NCBI GenBank assembly: GCA_020809705.1
Contig: CP085829.1
Location: 4,402,001 to 4,466,000, forward strand
Source of the DNA: Calonectria ilicicola
Lineage: Eukaryota > Ascomycota > Sordariomycetes > Hypocreales > Nectriaceae
DNA: 64,000 bases
Direction of reading: 5' to 3'
The notes beneath the pieces were generated by a model, which saw only the letters and a program-made list of their open reading frames with translations, had not been told where the DNA came from and did no database searches. Below, in pieces: positions 33,380 to 44,524 of the stretch (position 1 is the first letter of the stretch; the number at the start of each line of letters is the position of its first letter). A program made the translations under genes and the position numbers.

Positions 33380-34156
33380 ATGCACCCAGATAACCATTTT
33401 GCCCCTAAGCGGCCTGACGAGTCACCTACACGACTGACCAATGGCCAAGCTCCGCGCCCATCGGCCTTAGACGTATCTGCCAACGATCCGAATGATCGGT
33501 TTAGACCTGCGCACTGCCCCAACTGCCGAATGAACCCAAGCGGGATTCAGGGCAAGGGCTATTTGTGCGAGACCTGCAATTGGGCCATCTACCCCGTCCG
33601 ACGGTACCTCTTCTGCAAGGCAGCGGCTGGATACTGCATCAAGGGCTGCAACAGGATGCTCTCTGACGAAGACCGTCTGGCACAATTCCTCCACTGCCGC
33701 GAGTGCGCCCCAGGACATGGAAGGCCCGTTCAGTTAATTGCGGACCGCAACGTTGTCCACAAGATTCGGGCTGGATATATGCGGACCCTCACATCCTCTC
33801 TAGACGAAAAGCTGCGTCACGAAGTGGTCGTGTCTGGACGTTGCTTGTACTTTGGATGTCTACGACCAATGGGCTTTCACGATCTCTTTGGCCCCCCCTT
33901 CCTGGAACCCGGGATCAGATTCGTGTACTGCGCCAGATGCCGTGAGTGGCTGTGGCGACGCGGATCCGACGAGGCTGGCCTCTGGACCGATCTGCCCTTC
34001 CAGCCCAGCATGGCTCCCCCGATACAACATCAGCAGATGGGTACGGGTCCGAGTTCGGCTCCTAGAGGCGCGGGGGATTTGCCTACACTGTCCGAGCCTT
34101 CGGTTTTCGACAACCAAAGTACCTTCAATGCAGAGATGCAACGACATCGCATGTAA
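33380..34156 (+). CDS. Cysteine-rich, probably zinc-binding protein of unknown function
   Basis: A single exon of 258 residues from the ATG at 33380 (MHPDNHFAPKRPDE). The open frame extends a few codons upstream but without another ATG. After a Pro-rich leader the middle holds repeated Cys pairs: CPNC, CETC, then FCKAAAGYCIKGC, HCREC, a CLYFGC and YCARC. These would suit two or three zinc ribbons or a RING-like fold, but spacing matches no domain that I can name. Arg/Trp-rich segments (CREWLWRRG) follow, and the last 55 residues are Pro/Gln/Ser-rich and disordered. No signal peptide. Its neighbour at 35452 is also Cys-rich but is not obviously related. Confidence 0.75.
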   Translation: MHPDNHFAPKRPDESPTRLTNGQAPRPSALDVSANDPNDRFRPAHCPNCRMNPSGIQGKGYLCETCNWAIYPVRRYLFCKAAAGYCIKGCNRMLSDEDRLAQFLHCRECAPGHGRPVQLIADRNVVHKIRAGYMRTLTSSLDEKLRHEVVVSGRCLYFGCLRPMGFHDLFGPPFLEPGIRFVYCARCREWLWRRGSDEAGLWTDLPFQPSMAPPIQHQQMGTGPSSAPRGAGDLPTLSEPSVFDNQSTFNAEMQRHRM

Positions 34157-35451
34157 CCCCCAAATGCTGACAAGAACCTGGTGGTGTGTTGGTGGATCTT
34201 GCCCGTTGGTCGAACCGGTTGCCTACCCTAGAGCTGGCTCTCATAAGGGATGCAGAGGGATATTTTAATCAGAGCCATAGCAATCAATGAAGCTCGTCTT
34301 TTACTTCTCCATTTTATTAATAACAGTTCTATTGAGAGACCCGCTGTCTGGTCATGTCATGGCGCTTGTCCAAGTAGTCGAATGATCTTATTCTGATCGT
34401 ATTCTATTGCCTGTCTACAGATTAGAAAGAAAAACGAAGACCTGCCCAACAATCCGAGTCAGCAGCACTAACTTTTGAGTTCGTTATATTAAATATCCCT
34501 GGGCCGCCTGTCTTATTTTATTGTGTTTGTGTCTACCTCTCCCACACCCGCCACAATAGATGTGGGATTTACAAAAGATCTATTCTTACGGTGCTGAATC
34601 TTGACGTGCAGATGAACCTGTAACCAGCGTTCCAATTCTCCTATTACCCTAGGATTTTGGCCTAAGGTATAAAAAAGATGAGTCATGTTACAGAGGCAGA
34701 GCTAGATCCGAATGACGACGGAATGACCAGCATTTTGGCATTGAGTTTGCCGAACGTCATGTTTTGATAGCTCACTTAGGTATAGGGAATGAACCATACA
34801 CAGGAGACATTGGCTGATTGATGATACTAAGCTTGCGATGACTCAATTGACGGGGTATCGCGTAGGTGAATTGTGTGACCACTTACATGGAAGATTCAGC
34901 CACGCTGAACGCCGATGATACTCGCCTCGCCCACTAAACGCGGAGCAACGAACGCACTAGTCACAAAATACATGCGCGGCCTCTATGCCCACTGGCGCGA
35001 GCTAATCGGATAGCAAAATAAACAACCCATGAAGAGTCACTAGTCTGATGTCCATGCTCCCTACTAGGCTGCAGCGCCCCGACGCCCCCAATGATAGCGC
35101 GGCTTCAGGCGGAATCTCACCACCATGCCGGATGAGTCAGGATGCCGCCGCGGGGGCCATCATAGTACAACGCACTACAAATACTACTATAGAGAACGCG
35201 AATATCAGATATCTATATCAAAGCAATTAATGAACTAATACGGTCTGCTTTTATCCTCTGGACCAAGGCCCCCCTCCTCTCCATGTCGTTTTGTAACAGC
35301 TCTGTAAGTCACAATCTCAACCAGCTTGTCTTTCATGGGCATGGGTGAAGAGCAGCACACGGAAACAGCACAAAAGATTTGAACATATCCATATAAACCA
35401 CTAGCCATAACCTTTTACACCGGCTTCCCGAAGTTCCATTCGGCCAATCTC
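34157..35451. other. Intergenic stretch, no gene seen
   Basis: About 1.3 kb of average composition with stop codons in every frame; the longest open frame is about 60 codons. It presumably includes the promoter of the F-box gene. Confidence 0.5.
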
Positions 35452-36639
35452 ATGCCAAGTACAAGCGCGTATCCGTGGCAGCGAATCGGCTCCCGAAGCG
35501 AAATTATGGCGCTAAACAACACCACACGCTCGTTCCAGAGCCTCCCCTACGATGTCCAGTTCGACGTGGCCACTTTTCTCGACTTTCCTAGCGCCCTCAA
35601 CCTCGCAGCTACAAATCGATACTTTCACCACATTGTAAACCCGCGGACCAACCTGCCCCTGAAGGAGCTTGAGGAGTTCTTCCTCCAGAGAGACTGCTGC
35701 GAGCGCCTGAAGCTCGACAACCTCTTTGCCTGCTTCAAGTGCTTCCGCTTTCTTCCCAGGCACAAGTTCGCGAGGTCCGTGACTCGGCATAAGTTGCATT
35801 GGCGGGGCAAGGAGAAGCCCAAGCAGATCGACCGCACCTGTTTCGACTGCTCGGCGAGGCTGAGACTCTTTCCTCACCTGCGGCCCATTTCCAACGGCAA
35901 GCTCAACTACTATTTTTGCCACAAGTGCGGTGTATATAAGACTAAGTCAGCCAAGTGCAATGGCGTCTCCATAGACCTGGGCCTGGAGGCGCCGCTGCCT
36001 ATTGCCTTCTGCGGATCCCCCGCGGCCAAGGCGAAGAGTCAGCTGGAGTCGCTTCCGGTGCACATTTTGAGGATGGTTGTGTCTTACCTCGGATACAAGG
36101 ACACTATCAACCTCACAAGAGCTAACCACACGCTCCGAGACACTATCGAACCGCTCACGTGGATTCCCCTACACGCTCGCTTCCGCGATGTTCGAGATAG
36201 CTGGCACGCGGGCGTACTGGATGTTCCAGAGGCGGACTATACTGCTTACCCCTGCTACTATTGCTGCCAAATCCGACCCAAGGAGAAGTTCACCAGCATG
36301 CAGGTTATTAGTGCGCACAGGTGGCCCGAGACGATGTGGAAGATGCGATGCATCAAGTGCCTTCAGCAAATCTCCCGCGGTGGGAAGAACCCCATCAGGC
36401 GCGAGCATTTCCGACGTCGGTGGTGCGAAATTTGCAAGTGCATCAAGATTGGTGGTGAAACCTGCGGTGGTTGCTTGGAACTGTATGTCAAGGGGGCCAT
36501 TGATCTGCCTACGATCTTCCCGAAGAAGGCCGCTGATGCGCACAGGCTGGACTACGAGGATCATGTACACAACTATGATGGCATCTTTCAGGAGGAGGAC
36601 TTTATGTCGGACATAGAACATACTTTTTTTGCTACCTAA
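35452..36639 (+). CDS. Protein with two F-boxes and two Cys-rich segments
   Basis: A single exon of 395 residues. Two F-box-like helical motifs are seen: residues about 29-65 (SLPYDVQFDVATFLDFPSA, LNLAATNRYFHHIVNP) and about 200-236 (SLPVHILRMVVSYLGYKDTI, NLTRANHTLRDTIEP). Each is followed by a Cys/His-containing segment: CFKC, CFDC and CHKC after the first, CYYC, CIKC, CEICKC and CGGC after the second. The arrangement suggests an internal duplication of an F-box plus zinc-binding unit. F-boxes usually recruit Skp1 in SCF ubiquitin ligases; whether both act is unknown. No substrate-binding repeats (WD40, LRR) are present. First ATG at 35452 taken; a second at residue 19 would also retain both motifs. 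Confidence 0.85.
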   Translation: MPSTSAYPWQRIGSRSEIMALNNTTRSFQSLPYDVQFDVATFLDFPSALNLAATNRYFHHIVNPRTNLPLKELEEFFLQRDCCERLKLDNLFACFKCFRFLPRHKFARSVTRHKLHWRGKEKPKQIDRTCFDCSARLRLFPHLRPISNGKLNYYFCHKCGVYKTKSAKCNGVSIDLGLEAPLPIAFCGSPAAKAKSQLESLPVHILRMVVSYLGYKDTINLTRANHTLRDTIEPLTWIPLHARFRDVRDSWHAGVLDVPEADYTAYPCYYCCQIRPKEKFTSMQVISAHRWPETMWKMRCIKCLQQISRGGKNPIRREHFRRRWCEICKCIKIGGETCGGCLELYVKGAIDLPTIFPKKAADAHRLDYEDHVHNYDGIFQEEDFMSDIEHTFFAT

Positions 36640-36726
36640 TCGCTATATTACTAAAAAAATATTATTTGCGCACAAACTGCGAATCATTAATTAAGCATTG
36701 CACTCATTCAATCGTAAGAGTCCAAA

Positions 36727-38130
36727 TTAGTACAGAGGCATGGTGCCCTCCGTTTCCTGGAAAGCCTGCTCCAGCATGGCAAGTCCCTCCTTGAGTTCCA
36801 TTTCGGTGATGGTGATTGGCGGCGCGATTCTGAAGACACCTCCGAAGCTCGGGTGGCTGCTCAGATTGGCCCAGACTCCCAACTCGTATGCATGAGCTCC
36901 AATTCTTTTGCCGAGATCCAGAGCTGGCGTCTTGGTCTTGCGGTCGCTGACAATTTCAATTCCGGCCATGAGACCCCGTCCTCGGATATCGCCAATGCAG
37001 CCGTAGCGCGACTCGAGCTTCTTCAAACCGCGGTGAAGAATATCGCCGCACTTTCGAGCCTTGTTCACGAGGTCATCCCTCTGGACAATCTCGAGGACCT
37101 TGTCGCCCACTGCAGCGGGGAGAGGGTCGTTAATGTGTGTCGTGTAGAAGGTGAAGTCTCGCTCCACGCAAACACGCTCAATCTCGTCGCTGGTAACTAC
37201 AGCGCTGAGGGGGAGTCCATTGCCTAGCGTCTTGGACAGAGTGAGAAGGTCGGGGACAACGTCTTCGTGATTGACGGCTACAAAGTCGCCGCATCGGCCA
37301 ATACCCGTCTGGGCCTCATCCACGATGAGAAGCATGCCTCGCGCCTCGCAGTGTTTCTTGAGGGCTTTGAGATAGCCTGGTGGGAGGACGTGCATGCCGC
37401 CCGAGCTTTGAATGCACTCAACAATGCAGGCTGCGAGGGAACCACAGGATTGCATGTCGATCATTCTCCACCCATACTCAAGCTCGGCCTCCCAATCATA
37501 GGACCCGTCTTCCTTTCGGAAAATAGATCTATATGCGTTTGGGGCCGGGAGCATGAGCATACCTGGCATGAGTGGGCCCTGACCTTTGCGGCCAAAGTGG
37601 TACTGGGTACCAAGGGCCTGAGCAGTCATACCGTGCCAGGAAGCTCCAAGGCCAACAATTTCAAACTTTCCGGTGAAAACTTTGGCCATCTTAATGGCAG
37701 CTTCGTTGCTTTCTCCACCGGTAGACAAGAAGAAAGCTTTGTCAAGACCGGCGGGGAGTGCTTCGCAGAGTCGCTCACCAAGAGAAATGACAGGAGGGGA
37801 GATCATTCCGGAAAAGAGATGGTCGAGGTCAAGTGCGTGCTCATGGATGACTTTGACAATTTCATCATTGCCATGTCCAAGAAGGCAGGACATCTGACCC
37901 GAAGTCCAATCAAGAATCTTGTGGCCAGAGGCTGTATAAACATACAGGCCGCGAGCACCAGTGATGATGTCTTCGTGGAATTTGGTGCCATAGTGAAGGA
38001 GATACTTCTCAGACTTTTCCTGATACTCCTTCTGGCTTATTCCGCGGTAGAGAGAAGGGGTTTTGTCTTGTCTGATTTCGAGGAAGCCAGACGTGGTGGT
38101 CGTGTCATCGGTGATTGCTCCTGGGGCCAT
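36727..38130 (-). CDS. 2,2-dialkylglycine decarboxylase (PLP enzyme)
   Basis: Class III aminotransferase-fold enzyme. In the bacterial prototype it decarboxylates alpha,alpha-dialkyl amino acids such as 2-aminoisobutyrate and transfers the amino group to pyruvate, giving ketone, CO2 and alanine. A single exon encodes 467 residues. It follows the Burkholderia enzyme closely: LDWTSGQMS (Q79), LDHLFSGM, LSTGGESNEAA, SWHGMT (W165), DEAQTGIGR (D271, Q274), LTLSKTLGNGLPLSA with the PLP lysine K300, TTHINDPLPAA, RGRGLMAGIEIV and FRIAPP. These Q/W/K residues separate it from acetylornithine and GABA aminotransferases. An N-terminal extension of about 30 residues has no clear mitochondrial signal. A Zn2Cys6 regulator gene ends 254 bp upstream on the same strand, hinting at local control. 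Confidence 0.93.
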   Translation of the reverse strand: MAPGAITDDTTTTSGFLEIRQDKTPSLYRGISQKEYQEKSEKYLLHYGTKFHEDIITGARGLYVYTASGHKILDWTSGQMSCLLGHGNDEIVKVIHEHALDLDHLFSGMISPPVISLGERLCEALPAGLDKAFFLSTGGESNEAAIKMAKVFTGKFEIVGLGASWHGMTAQALGTQYHFGRKGQGPLMPGMLMLPAPNAYRSIFRKEDGSYDWEAELEYGWRMIDMQSCGSLAACIVECIQSSGGMHVLPPGYLKALKKHCEARGMLLIVDEAQTGIGRCGDFVAVNHEDVVPDLLTLSKTLGNGLPLSAVVTSDEIERVCVERDFTFYTTHINDPLPAAVGDKVLEIVQRDDLVNKARKCGDILHRGLKKLESRYGCIGDIRGRGLMAGIEIVSDRKTKTPALDLGKRIGAHAYELGVWANLSSHPSFGGVFRIAPPITITEMELKEGLAMLEQAFQETEGTMPLY

Positions 38131-38384
38131 CTTGAATGCTTTTGGGGATATATTACTGGCGAGAATAAAACACCAAGCAATTTAGCTTTAGGGAGAAGCT
38201 GATGAGAAAACAAATGTCAAGATTGATGATGAATCCAAAAGAAAAAAAAATCCAGGTCCTTCTCTGTCCTCTTTTTATGCCTTTCTTCCTACAGTCGTGT
38301 CGGAGACTTGAGCTGCGAGCGACCGCGGCAAAGTTTCCCGCGGAACTGTTCCAAGCCTTATCTGCGCCACCAAACAAAAAAAGA

Positions 38385-40561
38385 CTACCATGCGCTCTGC
38401 AAAGGATCCCATAGGCTCGGAAAGAATTGGTCGATAACAGAGATGTCTGGCATAATGAAGTCTAGATCGAGGGTACCGTCAGGCCCTGGGTCCTCAACAG
38501 GTACCTTGGCCGAGATCTTTTCAACAATTTCAGCATTCTGCGCTAGGCAAATGTCTCCGAGGTCCCAATCATGCTTCTCCTTGTGCACACGTAGGGCCTC
38601 GATGAGATTTTTGGCGATGCGGAGGGAGCTACTCTGTGCGAGGCCGGATGGTGAGTTTTCCGTCTCCAGTGCGCACCGGAGCAGGAAGCTCACAGTGGCG
38701 GGAAACGAAAACGCACTGCTGGGCAGCCAAAAGTCCTGCAGCTGTTCAGGCTGCAGCTCTTGGGTAAGAATGAGTATTTCCTCCGATGTTCGGCGCGCTT
38801 GGATGTATCGATTCAACAATTGGTTATCTTGCGTCTCGTATAATTGCTTGTCTACTTCGAGCTGGATGCGTTCAAGGAGGAGTCGCACGGTGAGATAAGC
38901 AAGCCGCAGGTTAGCGGCGCCCGGGATGTGTAAACTGGTACCTCTAATAATAATACGCCGGATGTCATCGGTTAAGTTTTCAACCCAGCTGTTCAATGCA
39001 AGCTCCAGGTGTGTTGTATTCTGAGGCTCGCCAGGCTCAAAATGATAAATGTGTCTTAGACAAAGGTCTAAAACATCTGTAAGCTCAACAAGGGATATGA
39101 AGATGGATGCCCTATGGATTTTATCGTTGGATGCCTCTGGTTCACAAATACATTCGATGGTGGGCTTTGGTACATTGAACTGGCCCCGGGAAATGTGAGG
39201 TGGTGTGCCGTGAGCGAGACTTGTCCTGGGTGTCTTGTTAGTGCTTATCCCCACTTTACAAGCTGGCGTTATTTACCATTGGTCATGCACCCAAAGCGCC
39301 CACCAAATCTTCATCCTCAGATGCTGTTCAGATTCGAGAATTTCCCATGGCATCGGATTATGATGAAGCCCAAGAGAATGCGACATGGCAATGGCTGATC
39401 CTAGAAGAACGCCGTTGCCGATGAGCGATGTGGTGGGACGTCCACCGACATTTAACAGAATGGCCTGGATGATGGACATGCCTGGGGACATGTGGAGTTC
39501 CGAATATGTCGCCTCATTCGCGAGGTTCCAGATGAAACGGGTGTCCGGACATCGATGACGCCGTAGAACTGGCGAGCTTTCCCAAAACGGGAGGGTATGC
39601 GCGTACAAACATGACATTAATGCTGGTGATATCCGTTCCTTGTTTTCCCGGTACTGACGTCGAAACGAAGTTTCATCCAACAGCGGAAATGATACGTTAA
39701 CCTTGCTAAAGTATCTAATGGATGTTAGCCAGGATGGCAATGGGCGTTCAACCGGGCTGTTACGTACAAGTCAATTATATCAGACTCGAATGGCTCTATA
39801 AGTTTCTCAATCATCTGCAACTTGTCTGCAGAAGGGCTTCGATTCACAGTCAGACCGAATGGGCGTTTCTGCACCATGGTGAACAGGACGGGCTTGGATC
39901 TATTGCCCGGAACAGGAATGATCAACCTTGACCCTCGAGTCGCCCCCGGCATTGCAGAGAGGTAATCTGACAATACCTGGTTGTCTGAGGTGACTGCTGG
40001 CCCTACAATGTGAAGATTATGCTGCTGGTCATCCGTCGAACCCAATGCGAGCGGCGATTCGTCCTCCACATTTTGAGTCTGAGGTGGGCATTGATTAGAC
40101 CGTGACCCATCATTTGGTATACCTGGACCTGGACCCTGAGCCGAAGCGTGGCCTGGGTTTGGCGGCATGAGAAGCGAAGCATCCGGGTGAGGCCCAGATT
40201 CCGGGGCGGTGGTGGTGGTGGTGGGACGGTGGGCTGGAATGGAACTTGCGGACGAGTAGCGGGCCTGGCGCCGGCGACGAGTCGGCTCCGGGCCCCGGAT
40301 CGAGCCGGAGTTCGGGGCTGGAGGAAATATGCAATCTGTGCGATGCGCTCGGCACATTAGACATGTCTCAGATGAGGACTCAGACTGGCACCGCGACTTG
40401 CGTCGACGGCACGGCAGACAGGCTGGCCGCACATGCGACCGGTAAGGGCGCTCATAGGAAACTGGCTTCTCCATTGCGTCTGGTGACCGGCTCGGTGAGG
40501 ACGTGGCAGAGCTGGACTGAGCTGGCTGGCCACACTCGTCGGCCGCGGGCTTGCTCAGCAT
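38385..40561 (-). CDS. Zn2Cys6 transcription factor
   Basis: Fungal-specific nuclear regulator. Three exons (40561-39768, 39714-39277, 39225-38385) with introns of 53 and 51 nt encode 690 residues; donors GTACGT and GTAAAT. The binuclear zinc cluster has C48, C51, C58, C67, C70 and C77 (CLPCRRRKSRC...CLMC...C), with the standard 2-6-8-2-6 spacing. A Pro/Thr/Ser-rich linker with a poly-Thr run follows. The fungal_trans middle-homology domain begins around residue 260 (LYFSKVNVSFPLLDETSF) and includes SIIQAILLNVGG, AIAMSHSLGLHHNP and KIWWALWVHDQW|TSLAHGTPP, the last split by intron 2. The gene lies directly upstream of the dialkylglycine decarboxylase on the same strand, so that enzyme is the obvious candidate target, by inference only. 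Confidence 0.93.
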
Positions 40562-43500
40562 ATGAACACTGAGGTCTTTTCACCGCGGGGAATCCAAGGC
40601 TAGAGGCAAAAGGCTCACAGTGTCCGCATACAGTGCACCGGACACTGTAGCTAGATAACAACGCTTTACTTCACATGATGGAGGTGGTATTGATACACCG
40701 CGAGAAGAGACAACATAGCGGTGAGATGAGGCCATGAGTTGTATGGGCTCGTGATCTCAGGATTTCGTGCATCAATGGCGGGGAACAGTGACTTTATATA
40801 ATAATAATGGGTAGCCATCTAAATAGATGGTGGTGGTGGATGCTGTACCACCAATACCGATATCCGCTGTGTGTGTGTGCCAAGGGAAGGTAAATAACGC
40901 ATTTTCTGTTTAAACATATTGCCGATTCAGCCGCCTCTGAAAGTCGAATTGATAAGAGCTCTATACCATGGCCTGCGCCGTATACTAGCATCAGGTTGGC
41001 TGATAGTGATTGAATGCGATGAGCCTCTGTGGCCCAAGGTGAGGATGGCTGGAAGCTTGGTGGCCGCTACGTGGAAATGATTGGTGCGCGACCCAGAATA
41101 ATATGCACTGGAAAGGGAGTGGCTTGTTTTTAAGCCGCTAATCGGTAGCTGCTTACCTAGAGACCTCTAGGAAACCAGAAAACAATCACGTCTCTGGACA
41201 GCACATCGTTCTAGAACTCTTCAGATTTTTGTATCCCCTCTTTTCTGCGAAAATTTTCAATTGGACGCGAGCTTTCTCCATAGTATTGGAAGTGGGGTGG
41301 GCGTGTTCTCGGTTAGCAGGTTTTTTGAGTTTCATGTAGAGGCTGCTTTCACTGTGAGAACTTGGCCGCTGCATGGCCATGCTGTCTGTCCAATTATTGG
41401 CGACAGGCACAAAAATCCATTCAACCTTGCATATGCAATCATCAATTAAGGGTTTCATCTGGCACGTTGACAGCAGCTCGACTATTTCGCAACACGAGAT
41501 GCTTTATGTCGGCTCGACATCCTGACCAGGCCACCATGCCCAGAGATCCACTGAACTGCCCTCCCGTCCAGGGTCATGGCGATCACCCCAGTTCTCGAAG
41601 GCCAAAAGAAGAAAATGCATTGGACGCGAAGGGTCTAGAACGCAATTACCGGCTGAGATCAAACAGACCAATTATAATCGCATGCCAATTTTGACTTTCT
41701 ATGAGAAACCACTTGCGCATCTGATGCAACACTTAAGAGGGGTTCTTCTGGAACTTTTGAGCTACATTTAATGCGAGAGCCGGACATTGTTTGAACAACA
41801 AAAAGCAATGTGCCGCCCAGCCGACAGTATAAAATAGCCTTCATCCCAGTATCCAAGTCGAACCATTCAGATCTCGCTTCGCCTTCGGTAATGTCGCGAT
41901 GCCTCGGCAGTGACTGTACCCACGCCAGCTTGCATCAGCCCAGTGCAAGGGGTGAGGGTGGTTTCAAGCAACCCTCAGGCGATATGCCGTTGGCGATGTT
42001 GGCATTTGGCGATTGCAACGTAGAAAAGTACCATGGTAGACCCTGTCAGTCTCGCATGGGCCCGGTTCCATGCGGATGGTAATTGGTGGCGTTTGGCTGC
42101 GTGGCCCTTGTCGGGACTGGATGGTTGGTTTCAGCTTGCATTTGTTACGAAAATGTCGCGATTTCACCTGGAACTCTTTTTGGATACTGCACCTTTATTG
42201 GGCTCGACGGCTTTTTTTTTGCCACTTCGATCTTGCCTATCTATACAAATCTATGCAACACTAGTAGAATGACAAGATGATGTAACCAAATGCCAATATC
42301 GAAGCTGTCAAGAGTGGATCTTGACCGTTAACCCGCCCCTCCTGGCACAATGATCTTTTGCGGAGTGGGCGGGGTCGATGGAATGCGATCCTCCCCACAA
42401 GCGGGCGACGGGATGGCGACACGCTACTTGGCGTCTATAAGCAAGCTTAAGAATGGGTACGTCAAATGGAATCAAACTTGGTGAATATCGGGCCATTACT
42501 ATTATAGCAATAGAGCTTTGCTGAGCTAGGGGGGTTTTCCCGTTGGGATGGTAAGGGGGTAAAAGAAACTCTCATCTTGCCATGCCTCTTTCATCGCCAA
42601 GACGTGCCGATCCCGGGCGGAGCCACCACTTGCTGCGCATGTGGAATCTGGGCTTGGAGATCACTGTGAAATTTCGTATTGGAGACGGAGTAATTAACAG
42701 GATGGAAGTGGTTAGCATCGGAATATTTTCTGCGCTGCCGCGGCTGCCTTTACTGCCTCGACGCCAGTGCCGCGGGCCCCTCATACTGTCGAAGCATTTT
42801 CTCCACGAAGCCAGACACGGGATAGCCGTTTCAAGGGTCATTACCAACAGGCGTCGCGTGTGAGACATTTTTGGCCTAGCTAAGTAAACTCTCTTGCCTC
42901 GTTTAGCTGCTGAGATCAAGGGTTACGTACTTGCGGGACGCAGGGGCCGTGTTGTGGCAGTGGTTCGTGTACGTAAACGCAGAGGACCAACAGCTTCCGT
43001 CTTGGGGAAGTGGCATCTGAATGGTCTGCATCGAAATTAGCGGTTTCTTGGGAAACCAATCCGATCGAGGTGACGTGCCTCGAGACTTGAATAGATTGCG
43101 CCTCGTCTTGTCCATCAGTCCCCTTACGAGCCGCCAACTGGGAAGACCTGAACACCTGACAGGGCTGTTAGCGCCTGATCCAATACCAGTCCGCCTCGCT
43201 TAGGAGCTAGTCCCCTCAAGGCACGCTGGGTTGTTGATCCGTGATGCATCTCAGTCTAGTGCTACCTCTCCGGCTTTCTTGGCACGCCTCAATGATTCAC
43301 TTTCAACTTGTCCCAAGATGAGACGAGATTGATGTCCTTAACATGCTGAATTCCATCTCGGCTTCATATGCTGCCGACGGGATGAGGCGGGTAAATCTAA
43401 ACACTATTGTTCTGTTGAGACAAGGCTGTGACGCGAAAGCGAGCAATTTTCGGGTTCTATCGATCTTTAAAAATACTGGTTTCGCGATTCACTTTCCGTA

Positions 43501-44524
43501 TTTGGGTTGTGTACGCCACACCCAGTTTGGGCATTGTAACACAAGGGTCATGACTCGATATTTGGGTGCGCGGCACACACACCTCTGTATTCGGGTCCTA
43601 GGAACCAGGTCGAGGGGTTTCCATTGTACATCAAGCGCATTCCCCCTCTTCTTTCAGGCTACGAAGGGGGTTCTATGAAGAGTTTACTGCAAAACCTCGC
43701 CCTAGGAAATAAGATGCTACTAGCTCAGCCGGATACGTTACACAGCAGGCTGAGCATACCATACCGAAAATGAACCTCGACTCCGTAATCCAGGCTTTGC
43801 AATATTCGGGAAATGCCTATCCATGATTTCCATCTGTCAGAGATGGCTGATTAAGTTTATTGGATGCCGCACTAGGGCTTCGCTTCGACCAGCTGTGGCG
43901 CTCCTTCGCTCATCCCGTCTAGGCACACCACAACCAACAAATTGGTGGAGAAGACGGCGCTGTTTTCCAGGGACAGGCCAGGTTCTCCATGCTTCCTAGC
44001 CCGCCACCCCCAGGCGAACCTCATCGGGCACCCTCCAGCTCGATAAATGAACCTAGTTCCAATGTAGGGAATGGCGGTCCCGGAACCTGCGACCCGTTCC
44101 AGGGGGCACACTGGACGACGGACTGGGATGGTGCGGGTTAGTCTCGCCATTTCCAGTTGGGAAGTATTCGATATGCAAAGTGTCGAGGTTCTAGCTCGGC
44201 TGTCGCCCAAGGATATGGGTAACGGTGTGCCCGGTTCCCCAGGTTCTTTAGCTTGTCTGCTTATAGTCCCACCTGTTCAGTCCCCAAAGATCTGTGAAGC
44301 GAAGTGACGGGAGTCCTTTTGCGTCTTTCTTGTCGCTTATGCCCGGGGTCTGACGAGGAGAAAGTTTATGTCAACATGCCCCTTGTTGGCTAGATATGCC
44401 GGCAACAGTGCTCCTCTCTTAAGACCCGATCAGCGCCGGCCTTACCCTCTTGGACAAAGTATTTTGAAGCGAAAAAACGAGTTTTCGGATTTGGTTTGGG
44501 TAAGAAAAGGCGGACTTGGCAGAC
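40562..44524. other. Gene-poor 4-kb stretch
   Basis: No coding sequence could be supported. It starts with the promoter of the Zn2Cys6 gene. Open frames up to 115 codons exist (for example 42572-42919 minus, 43343-43678 plus, 43872-44210 minus) but contain no recognisable motif and could not be spliced into longer frames. Composition is ordinary rather than AT-rich. Degenerate genes or transposon remnants too decayed to recognise remain possible. Confidence 0.45.

Noticed and set aside
37267..38202. 311-codon plus-strand open frame
   Set aside because: It is the exact antisense of the dialkylglycine decarboxylase coding sequence, whose protein is unmistakable; the frame is a shadow.
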